From the NCBI GenBank assembly GCA_020849725.1, contig JADLAZ010000045.1, positions 1 to 12,737 of the forward strand: 12,737 nucleotides of DNA. The letters run 5' to 3'. The position numbers and the translations under genes are program-made. Below, piece by piece: positions 1-6,468 of the stretch. The notes under the pieces were generated by a model. That model saw only the letters and a list, made by a program, of their open reading frames with translations. It did not search any database and was not told the origin of the DNA. Position 1 is the first letter of the stretch. Each line of letters starts with the position of its first letter. The DNA is from Chloroflexota bacterium (GTDB lineage Bacteria > Chloroflexota > Chloroflexia > Thermomicrobiales > JADLAZ01).

Positions 1-838
1 CGGCCGCCACCAGCGCCGTGGACCGCGGCCGGCCGGCCAGGTGATCGGCCAGCGCCAGCACCAGCGCGCCCATGTGGCCGGTCGGCGGCGTCAGCGCGAC
101 TGGCACGCCGTGGCGGGCGAAGGCGGCAGCGCACACCGGACCCTGGGCCGCGACGACAATCCCGGCCAGTCCCTGCCGCAGCGCCAGCGACTGCCCATGC
201 GCGGTGGCGATGGCGAACAGGTGGTCGACCTGAGCGGCGCTGGTGCCGATCAGCGCGTCGACGCGCCCGGTGCGCAGCCCATCGATCAGCGTCAGCACTG
301 GCGCGTCATCGAGCGGGGGCGCCCACCGGTAGGGCGTCACGGTGACGACCACCGCGCCGCGCGCCGCCAGCCCGGCCAGGAAGTCGGTCGGCTCGCCGCC
401 GTAGAGCTGGACGGTTACCCGCTGCTCGGTCAGGTCCCAGGCGTCCATCGCCGCCAGCAACGCCACCGTCGTGTGGGGCGGCGGCGCCAGCAGGTCGATG
501 CGCACGCCGGCATGGCGCAGCACCGCCGTCGGCTTGGGGCCGCGCGCGGCCACCCGCGCCGACCGCAGCGCGGCCAGCAGGTCCGCCTCGCGCCCGCGTC
601 GGTGGGCAGCGTCGAGGAGCGTGGCCGCACCGGCGCCGGTCAGGAACACGGCCACGTCCGTCCCGTCGTCGCACAGCCGCTCGACGGCAGCCACCAGCGC
701 CGGCGCGTCCGGGTCATGCACCTCACGCAGGCACGGCGCGGCCAGCGGCACGCCCTGGTGGCGCGCGATCAGACTGGCCAACTCCTCCGTGCGGCGCGAC
801 TCGAGAAACGCCACTACCCGCTGCTGCAGATCGGCCAC
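1..838 (-). CDS. hemD: uroporphyrinogen-III synthase, 3' end cut by window
   Basis: HemD closes and rearranges hydroxymethylbilane to uroporphyrinogen III, the branch-point of heme, siroheme and cobalamin synthesis, in the cytosol. The frame has no stop for 279 codons and runs off the left edge. Family-like patches occur in the expected order for the two-lobed fold: VFLTGAGAATLLDAA (about residues 64-78), ARGPKPTAVLRHAGV (98-112), DALIGTSAAQVDHL (194-207), VVAAQGPVCAAAFARHGV (228-245) and a C-terminal PPTGHMGALVLAL (251-263). I chose the GTG at 836-838 because an AGGAGG motif lies 9 bases upstream (on the minus strand) and the coding pattern begins there. HemD is usually 250-270 residues, so either the stop lies just outside or a C-terminal extension follows. 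Adjacent heme genes are probably to the left, out of view. Identification rests on motif recall; the fold is poorly conserved between species. Confidence 0.83.
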   Translation of the reverse strand, partial: MADLQQRVVAFLESRRTEELASLIARHQGVPLAAPCLREVHDPDAPALVAAVERLCDDGTDVAVFLTGAGAATLLDAAHRRGREADLLAALRSARVAARGPKPTAVLRHAGVRIDLLAPPPHTTVALLAAMDAWDLTEQRVTVQLYGGEPTDFLAGLAARGAVVVTVTPYRWAPPLDDAPVLTLIDGLRTGRVDALIGTSAAQVDHLFAIATAHGQSLALRQGLAGIVVAAQGPVCAAAFARHGVPVALTPPTGHMGALVLALADHLAGRPRSTALVAA

Positions 839-969
839 GAACCGTCGCCTCCTGATCCAGCCTGACGCCAATGCCGGACGCCGGACACACGCCGGCCACG
901 GCCGGTGAGCAGGACGCGCTCGATCCCCACTGCGTCCACTGATGGCGAGCACCGGCATCAGGGAACCCC

Positions 970-998
970 ATAATGCAGTACTGAATCAGAAAAGTCAA
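970..998 (-). promoter_or_regulatory. sigma70-type promoter reading toward hemD
   Basis: Read on the minus strand, a TTGACT box (993-998, 5 of 6 to consensus) and a CATTAT box (970-975, 4 of 6) are separated by exactly 17 bases, in a local AT-rich patch within otherwise GC-rich DNA. Transcription would start near 963, leaving a leader of about 125 bases before the hemD GTG. Two palindromic AGTACT hexamers overlap this element (see findings). Confidence 0.5.
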
Positions 999-1110
999 GT
1001 ACTTTCCAGTGTGGCGCATCCACGAGCCGGCAGAGTGGGCGCCCGCGATCCTGTACTATGGGGCGAGCGTCGCGGCTGCCCGAGGCACGGACCGGAGACT
1101 GGAGGGGACG

Positions 1111-2196
1111 ATGCGCATCACCGGTGTCGAGCTGACGCTCTTCAAGCCGTCATGGGATGATGCCTATGGTCCGGCGCACGAGCGGGTCCAGGTCGCGCTC
1201 CGAATTCATACTGACGACGGCGCCACCGGCATCGCCCGCACGTGGTTACCCCAGGCCGGCCCGATTCGCGACCTGCTTGCGCCGGTTCTGATTGGCGAGG
1301 ATCCCCTCAATTACGAGCGGCTCTGGGCACGGCTGGAGGCGGTGACCGTGCCGCTGCTTGGACAGGAGCGGACGCTGCTAGCCGCCATCGGCGCGCTCGA
1401 CGTGGCGCTGTGGGACCTGCGCGGCCACATTCTCGGCCGGCCCTGCTGGCAGTTGCTCGGCGGCTTCCGCGACTGGGTCGACGCCTATGCCGACATCCCC
1501 ATTCGGTCGCGCACCCCCGCCGGGCTGGCTGGTGAAGTGGCCGCGGTCGTCGATCAGGGGTTTCGGGCCGTCAAGTTCCACATTCTCAGCCCCGACCCCG
1601 ATCAGGTGGTAGCCGAAGCACTGGCTGCACGCGCCGCCGTCGGCCCGGACGTCAAGCTGATGATCGACATCTTCCGCGCCTTCGATCCGGCGACGGCGCT
1701 GGCCGTCGCCCGCCGGCTGGAGGAGGTCGACCCGTTCTGGCTGGAGGAGCCTGTGCGCTGGCACGATCAGCCACTTGGATTGGCGCTGGTGGCGCGCGGC
1801 ACGCGCATCGCCATTGCCGGTGGTGAGGGTGAGTGTACCCTGTACGGCTGTCGCGCCATCGTGGAGCAGGGCGGGGTCAGTTACCTGCAGGCGAACGTCG
1901 TTGGCGCCGGTGGCTACACGCCCTGGCTGAAGATCGCCGGACTGGCGGCGGCGCACCACGTCAAGATCGCGCCGCATGGGGCCGCCTGGCCCGAGATCAA
2001 TGCCCACCTGGTCGCGGCCCAGCCCCATGGCGTCATCGTGCCGGCCACGACACCGGGGCTGCCGCCCGAGGTGTGGGCGCGCCTGTACACCGACTTCGCG
2101 ATCCGCGACGGTCGCATCCAACTCACGGACCAGCCCGGCCTGGGCCTGGCATTCGACGAGGACTTCCTGCGTCGCCATCGGGTGGCCGACGGCTGA
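1111..2196 (+). CDS. enolase-superfamily protein, mandelate racemase/MLE-like, atypical active site
   Basis: This is a 361-residue member of the enolase superfamily. These enzymes abstract a proton alpha to a carboxylate using a divalent metal in a TIM barrel. The N-terminal capping domain is followed by the barrel with AVKFH (K155, H157) on the second strand, MIDIF (D186) on the third, WLEEP (E212/E213), AGGE (E239), QANVVGAGG (N262) and APHG (H289). The usual family pattern has Asp-X-Asn or Asp-X-His for the metal and Asp in the His-Asp dyad. Here Phe188 and Asn262 stand at those places, so the metal site and dyad look altered. The ATG at 1111 has GGAGGGG just upstream and starts at the typical MRIT beginning; a longer in-frame start at 1009 adds sequence unlike the family. 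The gene is divergent from hemD and converges on the MTHFR-like gene. Substrate unknown; a racemase, epimerase, dehydratase or non-catalytic relative are all possible. Confidence 0.85.
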   Translation: MRITGVELTLFKPSWDDAYGPAHERVQVALRIHTDDGATGIARTWLPQAGPIRDLLAPVLIGEDPLNYERLWARLEAVTVPLLGQERTLLAAIGALDVALWDLRGHILGRPCWQLLGGFRDWVDAYADIPIRSRTPAGLAGEVAAVVDQGFRAVKFHILSPDPDQVVAEALAARAAVGPDVKLMIDIFRAFDPATALAVARRLEEVDPFWLEEPVRWHDQPLGLALVARGTRIAIAGGEGECTLYGCRAIVEQGGVSYLQANVVGAGGYTPWLKIAGLAAAHHVKIAPHGAAWPEINAHLVAAQPHGVIVPATTPGLPPEVWARLYTDFAIRDGRIQLTDQPGLGLAFDEDFLRRHRVADG

Positions 2197-2220
2197 GTAT
2201 CGGCTACCAACGCCAGACAC

Positions 2221-2289
2221 GTGGGGCCTCACTTCGATGCTGTCTCGCCATCGGCGGTGGTAGAGCAGCCCGCGCCGCTGCCGCCCCAC
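2221..2289. terminator. possible bidirectional terminator between convergent genes
   Basis: GTGGGGC (2221-2227) can pair with GCCCCAC (2283-2289), and an inner GCAGC (2265-2269) with GCTGC (2277-2281). The position between the stops of two convergent genes suits a terminator, but the outer loop is long and no T tract follows on either strand, so this is weak. Confidence 0.22.
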
Positions 2290-2291
2290 AC

Positions 2292-3242
2292 CTAAGCGCG
2301 GAGCGCCTCGAGCGCGTGGAAGAGGTCCACCGTGGCGTCGATCTCGTCGCGATAGATCGAGACACTTTCAACGTTGACGCCGAGTGGCACGGCCGCACCG
2401 GCCATCTGATCGAGGATGCGGCGGAAGTGTTCGCGGCAGATCTGGATCGACCGGCTGAGCGGAGCCGGGTCATCCAGGATCGCCCGCGCCGTCGCATCGG
2501 TGATCGCCACACCGAGCCAGCGAATGAACTCGATGGTCCTTGCCCGCCCACAGGGAACGAATGTCAGGACGATCCGGCGCGGCGCTACACCCTGCTCCCG
2601 ACAGTCCCGCGCATAGTCGCGCAGCAGCCGAACGGTGGTGCCGGCGTCGTAGACCGCCTGCGAGATGAAGTACTGACAGCCATCCCGCGCCTTCTGCACC
2701 AGCCGCTGGCTCTCGCTCCGAGCGGCCGAGTGGCGCTCGGCGATGGCGACTCCGCCGAGCGCAAAGCCGGCCGGGTGCGCCGCCGCCAACCGGGTGGCCC
2801 GGGCCAGTGGCAGGCCCGGCGGCAGGCCACGCGAGGTCGGCCGCCCAACCAGCGACAGACAGTCGATGTCGTACGTGTCGCGCGTCTCGGTCAGTCATGG
2901 CGGCCAATCGGCCTCGTTCATCGGGCCGACCGCCTTGTAGACGACGACCGGGCGCCCGCTCACGTCGCGCAGCCGCGCCGCATACCGACGCGAGTCGATC
3001 ATGGGCAGGAATGGGAACGGGCGCGGCAGGCCGATGCGATCACTCTCGTCCTGCACATCGTAGACGACCAGTCCGTCCAGCGGCAGGCGCCGCACCCGCT
3101 CGGCCAGCCGTGTCGCCGCCAGCGCGATCCGCTCCTCGGTCGCGTCGGCGCGTGGCGGCGTCGTGCCGTAGAGTGATACCCAGCCCCGGGCATCGAGCAG
3201 CTTCGCGCGGAGGTCCATCCTGTCGTCTGAACGGTCGCCCAT
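2292..3242 (-). pseudogene. methylenetetrahydrofolate reductase-like gene interrupted by one in-frame TGA
   Basis: MTHFR (MetF) family flavoproteins reduce methylene-tetrahydrofolate to methyl-tetrahydrofolate; relatives occur beside one-carbon and demethylation genes. The frame is continuous for 316 codons except for TGA at 2895-2897 (codon 116). Codons before it read through VVYDVQDESDR, FPFLPMIDSRR and VVVYKAVGPMNEADWPP. Codons after it read LTETRDTYDIDCLSLVG, ALGGVAIAERH, KARDGCQYFISQAVYD, IVLTFVPCG and a C-terminal LGVNVESVSIYRDEID, all as expected for one family protein. No ATG or good ribosome site restarts the second half; the first candidate is a TTG at 2789 lacking the preceding conserved strand. 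The ATG at 3242 overlaps the stop of the upstream enolase gene as TGATG, suggesting coupling; ATG at 3218 is an alternative. Related proteins often have Trp-Leu near this point, so TGG to TGA mutation or read error is the simplest view. Confidence 0.75.
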
Positions 3243-4378
3243 CACGCCGTTGTTCGCTGCACCGTGGCGTCGGGGCGGCTGACCACGCCTTGCCGCAAGT
3301 GGATGCCCAACCCAGGCCCCTGCGGCAGATGCAGGCGGCCGTCGCGGATGATCGGCTCGCCCTCGACCAGCTCGGCGTAGTAGCCGTCGTAGAAGACGCG
3401 CGTCGTCTCCATGATCGCCGCGTTCGGCACGTTCAGCAGCACATGCGCCGACGCCCACAGGTTCACCGGTCCGGAGTGGTCGTGCGGCGCCAGCGGGATG
3501 CCGTAGGTCTCGGCCATCGTCGCCATCTTCTTCAGCTCGGAGATGCCACCGGTCCAGGTGACGTCGCCGATCATGACGTCGGTGCCGTGCAGTTCCAGCA
3601 GCCGGCGCATCTGGTGGCGGGTGTAGAGGCGCTCGCTGCCGGCGATGGGGATCGTCGTGCGCGAGCGCAGGTCGGCCCAGGTCTCGGGATTGTCCTGCCA
3701 GAGCATATCCTCCAACCAGTAGACCGGCAGCCCCTCCAGCGCGCGGCCGATCTGGATGGCGCTGGTCAGGTTCCACAGCCCGTGGCCCTCGATCATGATC
3801 TCCATGCGACCATCGAACGCCTGGGCGATAGCCTCAATGCCGGCCATGCCCTCCCTCAGTTGCGCCGGCGTGATCGTCTGGCCCCGGCTTTGCCGGGCGT
3901 AGGGATCGAACATCGCCCACTTCAAGCAACTGATGCCGGCCTCCAGCAACTCGCCGGCCAGCCGCACCGGGTCGGTGCGCGCCAGCGCCGCGTCAGAGCG
4001 GTCCTGGTAGGTGGAGCAGGTGTTGTAGATGCGGATGTGGTCGCGGCAGGCACCGCCGAGCAGCGCATAGATCGGCAGGCCGGCGACCTGGCCGAGCAGA
4101 TCCCACAGGGCGATATCGATAGCGGAGATCGCCCGCAGCTCCGCGCCGGAGTAGCCGTGGAAGCCGGCGAAGTCGATCAGCGTTGCCCACAGCGACTCGA
4201 TCTGCAGCGGATCGACGCCGAGCAGGAAGCGCCGCGCCAGGTCGTGCACGACCGGCGCGGTGCGCGTGTCCGCCGTCTGCCCCAGCCCGATCAGACCGGC
4301 GTCGGTGTGCACCTGCACGAAGATGAACGGCGGGCTGACGTGCGCGAGATGGATCGTCTCGACGGCCGTGATCTTCAT
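3242..4378 (-). CDS. enolase-superfamily sugar-acid dehydratase-like protein
   Basis: This 378-residue mandelate-racemase-group enzyme most likely dehydrates a sugar acid to a 2-keto-3-deoxy acid in the cytosol. It has LKWAMFD (K153) on the second strand, MIEGHGLWN (E197, H199) on the third, WLEDM (E223), AGSERLYTRHQ (E249), IGDVTWTGGISE (D272) and APHDHSGPV (H299), followed by METT (E324). D272 and H299 form the expected His-Asp catalytic dyad. The first metal ligand is Glu where Asp is commoner; I recall an E-X-H-X-X-W pattern in a subgroup often annotated as galactonate-dehydratase-like, so it is probably a real subgroup feature. The ATG is preceded by GAGGAGG at 5 bases. Its stop overlaps the start of the MTHFR-like gene by one base, and the Dcu transporter ends 138 bases upstream in the same direction. 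The substrate cannot be told from sequence. Confidence 0.88.
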   Translation of the reverse strand: MKITAVETIHLAHVSPPFIFVQVHTDAGLIGLGQTADTRTAPVVHDLARRFLLGVDPLQIESLWATLIDFAGFHGYSGAELRAISAIDIALWDLLGQVAGLPIYALLGGACRDHIRIYNTCSTYQDRSDAALARTDPVRLAGELLEAGISCLKWAMFDPYARQSRGQTITPAQLREGMAGIEAIAQAFDGRMEIMIEGHGLWNLTSAIQIGRALEGLPVYWLEDMLWQDNPETWADLRSRTTIPIAGSERLYTRHQMRRLLELHGTDVMIGDVTWTGGISELKKMATMAETYGIPLAPHDHSGPVNLWASAHVLLNVPNAAIMETTRVFYDGYYAELVEGEPIIRDGRLHLPQGPGLGIHLRQGVVSRPDATVQRTTA

Positions 4379-4516
4379 GGCGCCTCCTCGGGGACGGGCA
4401 GCGGCGAGCTACGGTGGCGCGGGGCGCCAGTGGGCACTCCGGCGCGCGCGCATAGCTTAGCGCAGGCCGCGCCTGGTCCGCTGCCGCCTCGCGTGATCGA
4501 CGTCATGGCGCCCGGC

Positions 4517-5863
4517 TCAACCGCCGATGAGCCGAGCAATGACCAGGCCGGCGATGACCGCGGAGATGACGGTCGCGAACATGGGGATGATGAAGGAGTG
4601 ATCGATCAGCTTGGTGCCCAGCGAGGTCGTGCCGCTCAGGTCGAAGTTGGCCGCCGCCACCGCCGGGGCGCCGGACGGGAGCGTCAGGGAGCCACCGACG
4701 GCCGGCCACATGCCGATGACCTGCTCGGGACTCAGCCCGGCGGCCAGTGCGATGGGAACGAGGATGCGCGTGATGGCCGCCTGGCTGCCGATGAGGACGG
4801 CGAGAATGTAGACGGCGATGGCGTAGATCCAGGCGAACTGCGTGACCAACCCGCCGACGGTGCGCACGATCTCGGCCTCGTAGGCTTGGACAAAAGTGTC
4901 CGCCATCCAGGCGATGCCGAACACGGCGATGGCGGCGGTCATGCCGGCCTGGAAGACGCTGAGGCCGGGTACCTGGCCGATGTTCGGGCGGCAGAACAGC
5001 ACGATGAGCGTGCCGACGGTGAACATGACCATCTGAATGACCATCGGCGTACCTAGCGGCGCGCTTGCGTCACCCTCCCCGATGCGCGGGCGCAGGCCGG
5101 GGAAGAAGCCCAGCACCATGATGACCACGACGCCGCCGATGAAGAGGAGCGCCGACAGTCGCTCCGTCGGCGTGACCGTCACCTCGGCCACCGAACCGGT
5201 CGTGGCGCCGGGAGGCTGCAGATCGCCGGCCGCCACCCGCCGTTGGTACTCAGGGTCGTCCTCAAGCTCGACACCGAGCCGGGAGCTCACCAACGATCCG
5301 ACGACGATGCCGATGAGGACCGACGGGATCGTGATCATCAGGATGCCGGTTAGCCCGACGCCGAACTCGGGCGTGTCGGTTAGCGTCACCATCGCGGCCA
5401 GGGCCGCCGACACTGGGCTGCAGATGATCGCCAGCGTGATCGCGATCACCGACATCGCCAGCGGGCGCGACGGTCGGATCTTGCTCTGGTAGGCCACGTC
5501 ATAGATGATCGGGAGCAGTGGGTAGATGATGTGGCCGGTGCCGGCGCCGAAGCCGAACATCCACGTCACCAGCGGCGCCATGAGGGTGATCTGATTGGGC
5601 CGGCTGCGCAGGGCGCGCGCCGCCAGCACTACCATCCAGTTGATGCCGCCGGCCGCCTCCATGACCGAGGCGGCCAGGACGACGCTCAGGATGATGAGGA
5701 CGACATCAATGGGCGGGCTGCCGGGTTGATTGCGAAACACGAACACGAGGATGAAGACGCCGAAGCCGCCCCACAGCCCGAGACCGACGCCACGGGTCTG
5801 GGTGCCCATGTAGATGGCCCCGAGAAAGACGGCCAGCTCCAGGATGAAGATGACGACATCCAT
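4517..5863 (-). CDS. dcuA/dcuB: C4-dicarboxylate transporter, DcuA/DcuB family
   Basis: Dcu carriers are inner-membrane exchangers and importers for aspartate, fumarate, malate and succinate. The 448-residue product matches the family length and layout: hydrophobic helices from residue 3 on, GLGLWGGFGVFILVFVF (27-43), QPGSPPIDVVLIILSVV (46-62), MEAAGGIN, then GAGTGHIIYPLLPIIYDVA (106-124), KIRPSRPLAMS and IICSPVSAALAAM. A long hydrophilic central loop (about 203-240) and a second helical half follow, ending IAGLVIARLIGG. These patches closely resemble E. coli DcuB and DcuA as I recall them, and cannot separate the two. The ATG has GGAGGG about 6 bases upstream and starts 23 bases after the unknown membrane protein. 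Aspartase lies two genes upstream, as aspA precedes dcuA in E. coli, so aspartate uptake with fumarate or succinate exchange is the likely job. Confidence 0.92.
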   Translation of the reverse strand: MDVVIFILELAVFLGAIYMGTQTRGVGLGLWGGFGVFILVFVFRNQPGSPPIDVVLIILSVVLAASVMEAAGGINWMVVLAARALRSRPNQITLMAPLVTWMFGFGAGTGHIIYPLLPIIYDVAYQSKIRPSRPLAMSVIAITLAIICSPVSAALAAMVTLTDTPEFGVGLTGILMITIPSVLIGIVVGSLVSSRLGVELEDDPEYQRRVAAGDLQPPGATTGSVAEVTVTPTERLSALLFIGGVVVIMVLGFFPGLRPRIGEGDASAPLGTPMVIQMVMFTVGTLIVLFCRPNIGQVPGLSVFQAGMTAAIAVFGIAWMADTFVQAYEAEIVRTVGGLVTQFAWIYAIAVYILAVLIGSQAAITRILVPIALAAGLSPEQVIGMWPAVGGSLTLPSGAPAVAAANFDLSGTTSLGTKLIDHSFIIPMFATVISAVIAGLVIARLIGG

Positions 5864-5886
5864 ACCAGGCCCTCCCAGTGCGGCGC

Positions 5887-6333
5887 TCAGGCCGGTGTGC
5901 CACAGGTCGATTGCACGGCAGCGGCGAGCCGCGCGGAAGACGCCCGGACTGCTTGGATATCTCGAGCGATCAAGGGCTTGGCCACGGCCAACGGCGCGCT
6001 GGCATCATGGCCCACCACGGCTGCCTGGAGGTCCACCACGGCGGTATAGAGGTCCTCGATCGGGGCGCCGTGGCGGCCCTCGGCCACGGCGGCGAGGCCA
6101 GCAAGTGCGGCCAGCACGTCGTCGATGCCCTGCTCCAACTGGCCAATGGTCTCGGGCGGCGTCGCAAGGAGGTCGCCAACCTGCTGCTGCAGCACCCGAT
6201 GGCGGGCACAGATAGCGGTCTCCGGCAGCTCGTCGCCAGACACGGCCGCCGAGATGACGCCGAGTGCGATGACGATCGCGGTGAGGCCCCCCACCACGAT
6301 GAGCGGCCGCCAGTTCCCGAGAGCGATGCTCAT
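5887..6333 (-). CDS. membrane-anchored helical protein of unknown function
   Basis: I do not recognise this 148-residue protein. One membrane segment or uncleaved signal anchor spans about residues 10-31, with Arg9 before it, which predicts an outward-facing remainder. That remainder is Ala/Leu-rich and probably helical (LQQQVGDLLA, LEQGIDDVLAALAGLAAVA, VRASSARLAAAVQS), like a small bundle. It has only two cysteines, C42 soon after the membrane and C144 near the C-terminus, well placed for a disulfide outside the cell. The ATG at 6333 lies within an ATGA overlap with a tiny upstream ORF, and its stop is 23 bases before the Dcu start, so it probably shares a transcript with aspA and dcu. It could be an accessory to the transporter or a sensor of some kind, but neither is shown. 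Codon use resembles its neighbours. Confidence 0.7.
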   Translation of the reverse strand: MSIALGNWRPLIVVGGLTAIVIALGVISAAVSGDELPETAICARHRVLQQQVGDLLATPPETIGQLEQGIDDVLAALAGLAAVAEGRHGAPIEDLYTAVVDLQAAVVGHDASAPLAVAKPLIARDIQAVRASSARLAAAVQSTCGTPA

Positions 6334-6413
6334 GGCCGACCCTCGGTCGCGGCGCCGTGCGACACCAGGGCCGGCGGTCGGCGCCGCGCGGCGAACCCGA
6401 TGGTGGGTGTCAT
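6330..6413 (-). CDS. possible 27-residue coupled ORF upstream of the membrane protein
   Basis: GAGGAG sits 6 bases before the ATG at 6411-6413, and the 27-codon frame ends in a TGA that overlaps the next start as ATGA. The peptide, beginning MTPTIGFAARRRPPAL, is Arg/Pro-rich and matches nothing I know. An in-frame ATG two codons earlier (6419) directly abuts the ribosome site and is less likely. The arrangement suits a translated leader that couples ribosomes into the 148-residue gene, or a chance frame in GC-rich DNA. Confidence 0.35.
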   Translation of the reverse strand: MTPTIGFAARRRPPALVSHGAATEGRP

Positions 6414-6468
6414 GGACATCTCCTCACGCCGGCCGCGCGCCTCCCGAGTGTGGCGCACGGCTTCGAGG

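Noticed and set aside
41..865. A 274-codon plus-strand open frame opposite hemD
   Set aside because: The composition is typical of a shadow frame, while the minus strand reads as a HemD protein with a ribosome site.
1009..1110. Longer N-terminus for the first enolase gene
   Set aside because: The extra 34 residues are unlike the family, and a ribosome site directly precedes the ATG at 1111.
2840..2897. Selenocysteine recoding of the TGA in the MTHFR-like gene
   Set aside because: No convincing SECIS-like stem-loop is visible just downstream, and the family is not a known selenoprotein at this position; Trp to stop is simpler.
2895..2897. Alternative genetic code with TGA as Trp
   Set aside because: At least six genes here use TGA as their natural stop (the 1111 and 3242 enolases, Dcu, AspA, antitoxin and Uma2), and their frames would run on into non-family sequence.
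2807..5056. A 749-codon plus-strand open frame opposite the enolase, MTHFR-like and Dcu genes
   Set aside because: Same reason: low-complexity R/A/G/Q composition and complete overlap with well supported genes.
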